This document shows, piece after piece, positions 32,692-40,519 of a DNA stretch of 64,000 bases. This DNA is from Lewinella sp. 4G2. GTDB lineage: Bacteria > Bacteroidota > Bacteroidia > Chitinophagales > Saprospiraceae. Location: positions 3,348,001-3,412,000 of the forward strand of contig NZ_LVWJ02000014.1 in NCBI RefSeq assembly GCF_001625015.1, in the 5' to 3' direction. Under the pieces are notes generated by a model. The model was given only the letters and a program-made list of their open reading frames with translations. It searched no databases and had not been told where the DNA came from. Position 1 is the stretch's first letter, and every line of letters begins with the position of its first letter. Both the position numbers and the translations under genes were made by a program.

Positions 32692-34014
32692 CTACCGGTC
32701 AAGGAAAATAGAATCCTCTTTTGCGTTTAATGGAGCGATGCGCGGGCACAGGAACCAAATACTCGCAATGGCGATCAGGGCCATCACCGCACCAATCACG
32801 AAAACGGTAGTATAGTTACCGCCTTGAGTCAACCAAGGCACCAGGGCCGTCATGGCCGCACCGGTTAACTTGGCGGCGGTACCAGCGATTCCGGATAACG
32901 TCCCGACCGTCTTGCCACCAAAAAAGTCACTGGGCAGGGTCTGCACGTTACCAATGGCCGTCTGGAAACCAAACAGCACGACGGCCATAATCAGGGATGC
33001 CGCCAGTGGGCCACCTGGATTGGAGAGCGCCAACAGGCTAGGAAGCATGATGAGACAACCAAGGGTGATGACGAGCTTGCGCGTGTAGTCCACCGTCTTA
33101 CCTGCTTTAATGCGGTTCTGAGCCATCAGGCCTCCGAACCAGGCGCCAAACATCGCGCCAACGTATGGGATCCAACCGAAGTCCTTGATCTCCTGCGTGG
33201 AGATGCCGTAGGACTCAAATAGGTAGATGGGAATCCACACAATGAATAGCCACCAGATGGGATCAATCACGGCGGTGGCCAGGATGACGCCCCAACTCTC
33301 GCGGTGGCTAAGCAACTTCCCAAAACTCGGGTTATAGCCTTCATCGAATGCTCCGTCTCGATCGAGGTCCTGATTCTGCTGACCAGTGAGGATGTACTGT
33401 CGCTCCTCTTCGGTTATCCAGGGGTGTTCACGCGGTGGTGCTTTCACCAGAATCAGCCAGGGGATGAGCCAGAGCAAACCAACTATACCCACCAGGATAA
33501 AGATCGTCTGCCAGCTATAGGTCGCCGCCAAAATAGAAATGATGGGTATCGAAATGATTCCACCAATCGCCGCACCGGAATTGAAAATTCCCTGCGCAAA
33601 GGCCCGCTCCTTAGTTGGAAACCACTCCGCGTTCCCCTTCGTAGCTCCGGGCCAGTTGCCGGCTTCGGATATGCCGAGAATGGAACGGAAGATGGAGAAA
33701 CTCGCCACCCCTTGGGCCAGGGCGTGCGCGGCGGTTGCCAGCGACCAAACCCCAATTGAGAGGACAAAACCCAACCGGGTACCGATCCAATCAAAAATGC
33801 GACCGAAAATGGCCTGCCCAAAAGCGTAGGAAAAGATGAAGACCACGCTGATAAAAGCGTACACCTCCTTCCGCTCATCCGCCGTATAATCCGGATACAG
33901 CTCCTGAGAAATGTCCGGCCACAGCACGCTGAGCGACTGCCGGTCGATGTAATTGATGACGGTAGCCAGGGCGATCAAACCCACGACCCACCACCTTAGT
34001 CCTTTGAGTTTCAT
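32692..34014 (-). CDS. MFS hexuronate transporter, ExuT/ACS family
   Basis: Inner-membrane transporter of 440 residues with 12 predicted helices. The start RWWVVGLIALATVINYIDRQSLSVLWPDI is the classic anion:cation symporter (ACS, ExuT/GudP) N-terminus. The first MFS loop motif is GRIFDWIGTRLGF, then RSILGISEAGNWPGATKGNAEWFPTKERAFAQGIFNSGAAIG, also diagnostic of the family. The last stretch has PSDFFGGKTVGTLSGIAGTAAKLTGAAM. It would import alginate monomers or DEH by proton symport. Its ATG immediately follows the KdgF stop codon. Confidence 0.93.
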   Translation of the reverse strand: MKLKGLRWWVVGLIALATVINYIDRQSLSVLWPDISQELYPDYTADERKEVYAFISVVFIFSYAFGQAIFGRIFDWIGTRLGFVLSIGVWSLATAAHALAQGVASFSIFRSILGISEAGNWPGATKGNAEWFPTKERAFAQGIFNSGAAIGGIISIPIISILAATYSWQTIFILVGIVGLLWLIPWLILVKAPPREHPWITEEERQYILTGQQNQDLDRDGAFDEGYNPSFGKLLSHRESWGVILATAVIDPIWWLFIVWIPIYLFESYGISTQEIKDFGWIPYVGAMFGAWFGGLMAQNRIKAGKTVDYTRKLVITLGCLIMLPSLLALSNPGGPLAASLIMAVVLFGFQTAIGNVQTLPSDFFGGKTVGTLSGIAGTAAKLTGAAMTALVPWLTQGGNYTTVFVIGAVMALIAIASIWFLCPRIAPLNAKEDSIFLDR

Positions 34015-34365
34015 CTAGTGCTTGATTGAATCGACGAAGTCCTCACGGTGGGGGCTGAATACGTCGATCAGGACGCCGGCTTTCGTGCATACGCAACCGT
34101 GCATCACGTGGGGGGGTATGTAGTAAGAATCTCCACCTTTGATGGTACGGACCTCATCCCCAATCGTCATCTCAAATTCGCCACTTTCGACGTAGGTGAC
34201 TTGACTGTGGTAATGCTCGTGTAGCTGGCCGACCGCGCCGGGCTCGAAGTGCACCTTTACGAGCATGATCTTGTCGTCGCAGCCGTGGATCTGCCGTTTG
34301 AGTCCAGGGCCGACCTCTTCCCAGGGGATCTCGTCGCCGTAGAGAAATTCTTTACTTGCTTTCAT
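34015..34365 (-). CDS. kdgF: KdgF-like cupin (uronate linearisation)
   Basis: Small cupin of 116 residues. It matches KdgF, which speeds ring-opening of 4,5-unsaturated uronates from alginate or pectin lyases. Metal-binding and active-site pattern: HEHYHSQVTYVESGEFEMTIG (two His and Gln), YYIPPHVMHGC (His), and the end LIDVFSPHREDFV, where Asp, Phe and Arg match residues needed in characterised KdgF. The gene overlaps the end of the PL17 gene by 14 bp and ends next to the transporter start, so it is in the alginate operon. Confidence 0.9.
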   Translation of the reverse strand: MKASKEFLYGDEIPWEEVGPGLKRQIHGCDDKIMLVKVHFEPGAVGQLHEHYHSQVTYVESGEFEMTIGDEVRTIKGGDSYYIPPHVMHGCVCTKAGVLIDVFSPHREDFVDSIKH

Positions 34366-36691
34366 TGTCTGTTTTTATGAGGTGATGGACGCCCTTCCAG
34401 CTGAAGGTCTGCCCGTTGATTTTTAATTGGTGTTCGGTAGTCCTGTCGGGATCCTGAAGCGCGAGGGTGAGTACCCACGTTGTTCCGTCATTATGCGTTA
34501 GTTGAAGGGCTACGTAGTCCTCCGTATCTATCACCAATTCCAGATTAGCAACTTCACCATAGGGGCGGCGGGGCACCTCTTCCCGAGGATCGTAACTACC
34601 GTGCGTTTCCAGTACGGAGGCGAAGGTAGTTGTGGCTGCCGTACGACGGAGTAGGAAGCCCGGGTCACGCCGAAGGTTGAACTCGGGGTCGTTAGCGCCC
34701 AGTCGCAGGAACAGGATTTCGTCACCCGGCTGCGTAGCCATGGTTTGGGTGTAGAAGGTGCCTTTGTGTAGCCAGTTGATGTGGGCTACGCCGGGCTTCG
34801 GTACGCCGCTGGCTTCCGCGTACACGTGCTGATAGCCGTGTCCGTTACCCAGAGGTTGGAGCCGGTTTCGGGTAGCGTAAGGGAAGTTCGTTTGCAGTAA
34901 CTCACCCAGGTACCAAGTTGGGAGATCGTGCTGGGCGTTTTTGGTTCCAGCGGAACGAAATACATCTACCATCAGCGGTTGGGTAAACGCATCGATTGTC
35001 ACCAGTAGGTTAAAACGTTGCAGATCACGACCCGGATAGGCATTGTCGGTTGTGGCACTTACTAATTGCTGATCCGTATTGGCTACGTCAAAAGTATAAA
35101 GGTCGGGGTGAAGATCCTCCGCGATGCTGATCTTGCCTTCGTACTGAGAGGTTTCGTCGATCACCAGGGTGTTGTGCGCCAGCGTGTGCTTAGCCCAACT
35201 GTTGTTCTCCTTAAGGTAACGACCGCCGCCTTTCTGATCGATGTTAACCCACCGGGCCGCGCCGTAATCCTGGATCACCTCCCCCTTTTCGTTGTAAAGC
35301 GAGTAGGCCAATTTGTCGTAGTGACCGTGGCCCATTCCCTGCGCGGAGTACTTCATTACGAGGCAAGTTTGGGCGTCGTCCGATCCGTAGGCCCGGAGGA
35401 CGCCCACGCCACCTTCATCACCTTCGGGGCCATCCATAAAAGCTACGGGGGAAGGTTGGTAGGGGACGGCTTCACCCGCCGCAATAGCGTCGGCAACGGC
35501 CGCCCCTTCAACGTCGAGGGTAAATGCCCCCTGTTGCTCGGCCAACGATAGTAACATCGGGTCGCGACCGAAGTGGTACCACGCGTAATCAACGGCCTTC
35601 ACCACTTCCGGCGAGTAAACGGACATGCCCTTCTGGCTGTCGTTGATGGGAAAAAAATCACCGGTCGGGTCCGCTTGGTTGAGCATACCGAGGACGGCCT
35701 TTTTAAGGATGCCATCCCGGTAATCCAGCACGCCAATTTCGGGGCGTTCGGTGGCCAGCGCGCGGCCGAACAGTAAAAAAGGTGACAGTGCGTACCGCAA
35801 ATAATAAGGCCCTTCCGTGAAGTAGCCATCCGGAGAAAAGCTGAGGTCGAGCTGCGCCAGGAAACCAGCGCGCCCGTATTTGTCTTTGATCTTGCCCGTA
35901 TCGTCATCCCGCAGGTCATCTGGTAACACGTCCGGCGGTAAGCCGTAGAGGGCGCGGTTGACGAGGGAGTCATCTTCCATTACCAGGCCGATCATCCCCA
36001 CCGCAGCGCTGCCCCAGGTGGAATGGTTGTGGATTCGGTTGAAGAATTGCGGGTTCTCAACGGATAGGAAGTCCGCCATCGGCCGGAAGAGTTCGTTGTC
36101 CAGTTTCTGGCGGTTGTCTTCATCGAGCCAGTCGTAGATATCGTTATAGCCCTGGCTGACGTACACCAACCAATTGGCGTCATTGAGGCACTGCCAGAAG
36201 ATCTTCCCGGTGGCGTAAGACCGGTCCGTCGGGTGAGTGGGCCACGTCGGGTAGCGCTCGGCGTACAGCAACAGCGCATCCCGTAGGAAGACGGCGTAAC
36301 GTTCGTCGCCGGTCAGTCGGTACAGCGCGCCGGCATCCCGTAGGGTATACCAATTCTGTTTGTGGATTTCGTGCGTCGGCCCACCGGCCATGTCCTTTGG
36401 CGTAGGCACTTCAATCCCAGCCTGCATCACCTTTTCTACTTGCACCTGCGTCAGCGCCAACTGCTCCTGAAAAGCGGGCGCGTATTCTTCGCTAGCAACA
36501 GACTTTCCTGCCTCATTTTCGCAAGAGAACAGCAGAACTAGTATAAGCGCCGCTGTTGTGATTGACGCAAGCTTAGTAATAACAGCCGATACATTGCTCA
36601 CATCTATCACGTCTATCACGTCTCCCCTCTCCTTCGGAGAGGGGCCGGGGGAGAGGATTCCAACACCAACCAAAAGTTTCCACATAATCAT
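34352..36691 (-). CDS. PL17 alginate lyase (oligoalginate lyase), lipoprotein
   Basis: Polysaccharide lyase family 17 enzyme of 779 residues that releases unsaturated monomers from alginate oligomers. The ATG at 36691 overlaps the PL6 stop in an ATGA, which supports this start. The N-terminal 60 residues are odd: after MIMWKLLVGVGIL comes a hairpin repeat read as SPGPSPKERGDVIDVIDV, then a true lipoprotein signal (TTAALILVLLFSC). The alpha/alpha-toroid domain has WYTLRDAGALYRLTGDERYAVFLRDALLLYAERYP and FFNRIHNHSTWGSAAVGMIGLV, with the catalytic Asn-His. The heparinase II/III-like part follows (YSAQGMGHGHYDKLAYSLY, DYGAARW, HNTLVIDET). A family A short copy encodes residues 79-83. Confidence 0.92.
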   Translation of the reverse strand: MIMWKLLVGVGILSPGPSPKERGDVIDVIDVSNVSAVITKLASITTAALILVLLFSCENEAGKSVASEEYAPAFQEQLALTQVQVEKVMQAGIEVPTPKDMAGGPTHEIHKQNWYTLRDAGALYRLTGDERYAVFLRDALLLYAERYPTWPTHPTDRSYATGKIFWQCLNDANWLVYVSQGYNDIYDWLDEDNRQKLDNELFRPMADFLSVENPQFFNRIHNHSTWGSAAVGMIGLVMEDDSLVNRALYGLPPDVLPDDLRDDDTGKIKDKYGRAGFLAQLDLSFSPDGYFTEGPYYLRYALSPFLLFGRALATERPEIGVLDYRDGILKKAVLGMLNQADPTGDFFPINDSQKGMSVYSPEVVKAVDYAWYHFGRDPMLLSLAEQQGAFTLDVEGAAVADAIAAGEAVPYQPSPVAFMDGPEGDEGGVGVLRAYGSDDAQTCLVMKYSAQGMGHGHYDKLAYSLYNEKGEVIQDYGAARWVNIDQKGGGRYLKENNSWAKHTLAHNTLVIDETSQYEGKISIAEDLHPDLYTFDVANTDQQLVSATTDNAYPGRDLQRFNLLVTIDAFTQPLMVDVFRSAGTKNAQHDLPTWYLGELLQTNFPYATRNRLQPLGNGHGYQHVYAEASGVPKPGVAHINWLHKGTFYTQTMATQPGDEILFLRLGANDPEFNLRRDPGFLLRRTAATTTFASVLETHGSYDPREEVPRRPYGEVANLELVIDTEDYVALQLTHNDGTTWVLTLALQDPDRTTEHQLKINGQTFSWKGVHHLIKTDNESK
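36442..36458 (+). repeat. Family A element, short form, inside a gene
   Basis: GCACCTGCGTCAGCGCC on the plus strand; antisense to PL17, in which it is read as ALTQV at residues 79-83, a short distance after the lipobox Cys. Confidence 0.82.
36601..36655. repeat. Hairpin repeat inside the PL17 N-terminus
   Basis: CCCCTCTCC TTC GGAGAGGGG, a 9-bp stem with a C(UUCG)G-type loop, with GCCGGGGGAGAGG flank on one side and the tandem GTGATAGAC on the other. It encodes SPGPSPKERGDVIDVIDV between the start codon and the lipoprotein signal. Similar elements are common intergenic repeats in Bacteroidota, as far as I recall. Confidence 0.7.
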
Positions 36692-39000
36692 TCCAGCCTA
36701 GTACCGATCGCCCGGCCGTTAAGAGAAGTCATCGGTTCCGTCAAATCACGTTTGAGCCCCGCCGTGCGGTAGGGTTCGCCGTTGTCTACGAGTTTCGTGC
36801 CGCCGGAGAAGACGGAATTGGTAATGTCGACCACCGGCTCACCGACCACCAGGTGGAGGGCAACCGGTTTGGAATCGTCGAAAATGCAACCGTCAATCTG
36901 TACCACTTGCGTGCCGTGGAGGCGGATCGAAGCCCCCGTGCGGTTGCGTTTGTCGCCACCAATTTCGTCGAAAGTGCAGTCCTTGATGGTCACCATCGGG
37001 CCCAGCGTGCTTTCATCGCGGCCGCCCCGGTGGATGTGGATGGCTTCCTGACCGATATCATCAAACAGGCAGTTTTCAACGACCACTGATTGGGCATTAT
37101 ACACGCCAATATCATCCGTTTCCCGGTCGAGGGCGAGCACGCTGCCGGAGACGTTTTCAAAGCGATTATTGCGCAGCACGATCGAGTCCGCAAAGGTGTT
37201 CTTGTATACGCGCAGGACGTTGAAGCTGTGGTTGATGTCCAGGTCCGTAAAGTCGCAATCCTCAATGAATAGCTTGTAGTTCCTGATCATGCTGTAGCGG
37301 CTGGTGCGGACGACGGCGTTCAGTGGGCGGTCGCGGCAGGCCTTGCCATCCACTTTGACGCCACGGAGCATTAGCGAACCCCCGTTTTCGATGTTAAAAA
37401 GCGTTGTTTTTTCGAAGAGCAGCGTCGGCTTTTCCGCCAGACCCTCCGCAGCGATCACGCTGATGGGGTGGGGGAGATCGATGGATTTCGTGGTACGGTA
37501 TTCCCCCGCGGCGGTGAGGCGCAAAACGTCACCGCGCGAAGAGCTACGCACGGCTTCCCAGATGGTGTTGGTACCTGGGCTGACGTCGATCGTTTTTCCG
37601 GTCGCGAAGAAGGGTTCCTGTACGTCCATCTCGTAGTAGGAAGCTCCCGTATTTTCGGCGGTCGCCATGAGGTCGATACCCCGGCGAATACTGTCCGACA
37701 CCGCTAAACCGCTGGGTAATAGAATGCCATTTCCAACATCTTCGAGGTTTATCTCACGGCTCTCAAAACCGGTAGATTGTAGTGGTTTCAAGCCATCGCT
37801 GAGCAGATTGCCCCGGAAGGTGATGCCGGAGAGGTCGTCAAAAACGTTGAATAGAGAGCCACCGGATTTGCGGTAGAATACGTTGTCGGTGAAGGTCGTC
37901 CGGTCCGGCGTTGCGCTGCGTTCGGCGTCGCTACCCACCGCGAGGCCCACGTTCGCACATTCCACCAGTATGTTGCGGCTGATATCCGAATCCGTGACCT
38001 GAACGTAGCGGTTCAACGGGGAATTGGGTACGCCATTCATCACCGTCAACGCACTGCGAAACCGATATCCCTGGAGGCCACTGAGGTAGTTATTCACTAC
38101 GGTTTGCTTAGCGTTGATCACGCGGATACCGCCCGTGTGAGCCAATCCGGAACCGAAGAAGAAGTTATTGTTGATGGTCGTCTCATCACCGTGACGGATC
38201 GTCAGCGTGCCGCGGCTATTCCTGAAAGTGTTGTAGCGGTAGATGTTCTGGCCGGACTTATTGGAAATAATCTCCACTTCGCCGTTGCACTGCTCAAAGA
38301 GATTGGCCTCCACGAGCGTGTTAGAGTTGAACATGCAGTAGTGCGAGGTACCGATGCGCAGCGTCTCCCCGCCATTCGAACCCAACGTACCCCGATAACC
38401 GAAATAGTTGTGGTCAACCCGGTGGTAGTTCTCGCGGTCGGCTTCATCGCCAAGGCGCACGGCCAGTAAAACGCCCTGGTTGCGTTTCCCGACGAAGCTA
38501 TTGTGATCTACGCGGTTGTTGCGCCCGTAGAGGGCCACCCAGTAGTCACTATCAAAGCGCTCATTGGGGTTGTAATTGTCGACCACGCACTGCGTCACGC
38601 GGCAATGATTACAGACGCCTTCTTCCGTCCGAAAGCTAATCACTTCACTCGTTGGGGTGAAACCGTTTTGGAAAACGAAGCCTTCAACAATGATGTATTC
38701 ACCGGAAATGGCCAAACTGGATTCACCTTCCAAAATGACACCGCCATCCGTTTCCGCGACCAGGTAGATCGGGTTCTCTGATGTTCCCATGGCGTGTAGC
38801 GCAAATTCCTCATCTGTGTACGTTCCGTTGGGCACGACGATTCGGTCCCCCGGTCCGGCGGCGTCCAGTTGTGCGCGAAAATCTGTCGGAGCAGGTGCTT
38901 CGCAACCAAGAGCAGCTATCAAGAGCATTAGACAGACTAACCACCGCAAGGAGGTTGATGTGGGCGCTGCCGCGGGTGCAGAGTGAAGGATAGGGTGCAA
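36688..39000 (-). CDS. PL6 alginate lyase, lipoprotein, with second beta-helix domain
   Basis: Polysaccharide lyase family 6 enzyme of 770 residues. The N-terminus has a family A copy (residues 8-13, APAAAP), then a lipoprotein signal (RWLVCLMLLIAALGC). The catalytic beta-helix domain (to about residue 380) has the PL6/chondroitinase B pattern: GDRIVVPNGTYTDEEF, GNQGVLLAVRLGD-like strands, NGGETLRIGTSHYCMFNSNTLVEANLFEQCNGEVEIISNKSGQNIYRYNTFRNSRGTLTIRHGDE, with the catalytic Lys in SNKSG and Arg in IRHG. A second beta-helix domain fills the rest (NTIWEAVRSSSRGDVLRL, CDFTDLDINHSFNVLRVYKN). It would cut polymeric alginate at the cell surface. Confidence 0.92.
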   Translation of the reverse strand: MHPILHSAPAAAPTSTSLRWLVCLMLLIAALGCEAPAPTDFRAQLDAAGPGDRIVVPNGTYTDEEFALHAMGTSENPIYLVAETDGGVILEGESSLAISGEYIIVEGFVFQNGFTPTSEVISFRTEEGVCNHCRVTQCVVDNYNPNERFDSDYWVALYGRNNRVDHNSFVGKRNQGVLLAVRLGDEADRENYHRVDHNYFGYRGTLGSNGGETLRIGTSHYCMFNSNTLVEANLFEQCNGEVEIISNKSGQNIYRYNTFRNSRGTLTIRHGDETTINNNFFFGSGLAHTGGIRVINAKQTVVNNYLSGLQGYRFRSALTVMNGVPNSPLNRYVQVTDSDISRNILVECANVGLAVGSDAERSATPDRTTFTDNVFYRKSGGSLFNVFDDLSGITFRGNLLSDGLKPLQSTGFESREINLEDVGNGILLPSGLAVSDSIRRGIDLMATAENTGASYYEMDVQEPFFATGKTIDVSPGTNTIWEAVRSSSRGDVLRLTAAGEYRTTKSIDLPHPISVIAAEGLAEKPTLLFEKTTLFNIENGGSLMLRGVKVDGKACRDRPLNAVVRTSRYSMIRNYKLFIEDCDFTDLDINHSFNVLRVYKNTFADSIVLRNNRFENVSGSVLALDRETDDIGVYNAQSVVVENCLFDDIGQEAIHIHRGGRDESTLGPMVTIKDCTFDEIGGDKRNRTGASIRLHGTQVVQIDGCIFDDSKPVALHLVVGEPVVDITNSVFSGGTKLVDNGEPYRTAGLKRDLTEPMTSLNGRAIGTRLE
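38963..38979 (-). repeat. Family A element, short form, inside a gene
   Basis: GGCGCTGCCGCGGGTGC, read in PL6 as APAAAP at residues 8-13, before the lipoprotein signal. Confidence 0.8.
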
Positions 39001-39271
39001 AGAAGTGTATTTTGTAGTGCTGATCGGCTGCCGCTAAAGAGGGTAGGTCAAGGTTAGCAACGGACAAGTAACTGACCGTTAACGCAAGAGCGTATTCGCA
39101 AAACCATAACCAAGTTATCCCTCCAAACCCATTGGTAGAATTGGGTTATTTCGGTGGTGGCCGGCGCTTAAAATTTGCCGGCCTCAGTAGTGAAAGTATT
39201 TTGAATCGACTTATAAGAAAGTGAGCGCCAAAGCTGGATTGGTGAGAATCAGCTCGGGCGCCCGATAGCTT

Positions 39272-39976
39272 TTAGGTTTGCAAACCCTTGCTGAAGTTCA
39301 CAACGTCCTTCAGGTGGCGGCGCATGGCTTCCTCGGCACCCTCCACGTCCTTGCGGCGGATGTGACGTAGAATCTCTTCGTGCTCCAGGTGAGCTCGGAA
39401 TTCTGTTTTATCGTCACAGACGCGGTAGTTCATGTGGTACCGGATGATATCCGGAGTGATAACCATCATCAACGACTTGAGTACGCCATTTTTACTCGCG
39501 TCAGCGATACTGAGGTGATACATTAAATCCTCTTCGATGGAGGACTCACCCGCAGCGGTCTTGACTTCATAAGCCTCAATGGCGCGTTGGATCTCTACGA
39601 GATCTTCGTCCGTCCGGCGCATGGCAGCCAGCTTAACGCACTGAATTTCTAACATCACGCGGGTCTCTACGAGGGACGCAAAATCGCTTTCTTCAAGTTG
39701 GAGGACGTCCGTGATCAGTCCTTCCAAAGCGGCAATACCCAGACCTGATACAACGGTACCGCTTTGGGGGAGGGTACGCAGAATACCGTAGAACTCCAAC
39801 TTGCGTAGTGCATCCCGCACGTGGCCGCGGCTGACGCCCAATCGTTCGGCCAGCTTGCGCTCCGCCGGCAGCCGATCTCCGGGGGAAAGTTGCCCTGAAG
39901 TGATGAGCGCCCGCATCTGTTTAATGATCATGTCGACGGGGGAGTCCACCTTGATCTGATTAAAGTTGTGTAACAT
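39272..39976 (-). CDS. FadR-type GntR transcriptional regulator of the alginate locus
   Basis: DNA-binding regulator of 234 residues. Winged helix: IIKQMRALITSGQLSPGDRLPAERKLAERLGVSRGHVRDALRKLEFYGILRTLPQSGTVVSG, the standard GntR pattern. The C-terminal 150 residues are an FCD effector domain (LVETRVMLEIQCVKLAAMRR, DLMYHLSIADASKNGVLKSLM, EHEEILRHIRRKDVEGAEEAMRRHLKDVV, with the conserved Asp and His residues for metal or ligand). ATG at 39976 gives a usual start; GTG at 40003 could extend it. Placed upstream of and co-oriented with PL6, it is likely to bind the nearby palindromes and respond to an alginate-derived sugar acid. Confidence 0.92.
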   Translation of the reverse strand: MLHNFNQIKVDSPVDMIIKQMRALITSGQLSPGDRLPAERKLAERLGVSRGHVRDALRKLEFYGILRTLPQSGTVVSGLGIAALEGLITDVLQLEESDFASLVETRVMLEIQCVKLAAMRRTDEDLVEIQRAIEAYEVKTAAGESSIEEDLMYHLSIADASKNGVLKSLMMVITPDIIRYHMNYRVCDDKTEFRAHLEHEEILRHIRRKDVEGAEEAMRRHLKDVVNFSKGLQT

Positions 39977-40031
39977 GTGTGATGATGATGTCCGGGTAGT
40001 CAAAGTTCTGCCCCAAAGATAGCAAAGTTAA

Positions 40032-40060
40032 TTGGTTGACCAAATATTTGGTTGACCAAT
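40032..40060. promoter_or_regulatory. Paired GntR operator candidates
   Basis: TTGGTTGACCAA at 40032-40043 and TTGGTTGACCAAT at 40048-40060, two copies of a 12-bp palindrome spaced 16 bp start to start, 55-84 bp upstream of the GntR gene start. Confidence 0.7.
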
Positions 40061-40259
40061 CCGATGGCAAGAAAAGTCGCTTGTTTTGGTATGGTGTGGA
40101 GACACGTACGATGCTTATAAAGTATCGTATTTGATTGGTAGGCAAGGGTTTATAAAATAAGTAAATCCATATGCGTAATTGTGCCGCGCTTGTGCCATTC
40201 TGTTGGCGTTAGAGATTGCTAATGTGTGCTAGTGGGTTGGCAATGGGGCGTGTGGCTAT

Positions 40260-40279
40260 TTGGTTAACCAATTAATTGG
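40260..40279. promoter_or_regulatory. Third GntR operator candidate
   Basis: TTGGTTAACCAA, a perfect palindrome with the same core as the pair at 40032-40060, overlapping a second palindrome CCAATTAATTGG. It lies 284 bp upstream of the regulator gene. Confidence 0.6.
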
Positions 40280-40344
40280 GGAATTATATCTGGGCTGCCG
40301 GAAAGGTGGCATCGCTATGTAGATCGGGGTTTTTAGGTTGGGAA

Positions 40345-40425
40345 TTAACGAAAATCCAGGGTCGTCGGTCCTACGGACCTTGGGACCCTGGGCTACCGGG
40401 GATCCTTTCAGGATCACTTATTTGA
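40345..40425 (-). repeat. Type G double-hairpin element
   Basis: On the minus strand: small hairpin GATCCTGAAAGGATC, spacer CCCGGTA, long hairpin GCCCAGGGTC...GACCCTGG with inner GGTCC/GGACC arms, tail ATTTTCGTT. Same plan as types B, C and E. Confidence 0.78.
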
Positions 40426-40437
40426 CAATAGGCCGTC

Positions 40438-40519
40438 CAAAATGCCGAATGCAACGTCCAAAAAGCAACGTCCAACGTCCATATCCACCGTCCAAAATCC
40501 AACGTCTAAAATCCAACGT
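40438..40519 (+). repeat. Type F short-period tandem repeat (TCCAAAATCCAACGTC)
   Basis: About ten loosely repeated 7-10 bp units of TCCAAAA, TCCAACG and TCTAAAA type, G-poor on the plus strand, ending at the stop codon of the minus-strand sigma gene. The remainder of the 543-bp gap holds operators and a type G element. Confidence 0.75.
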
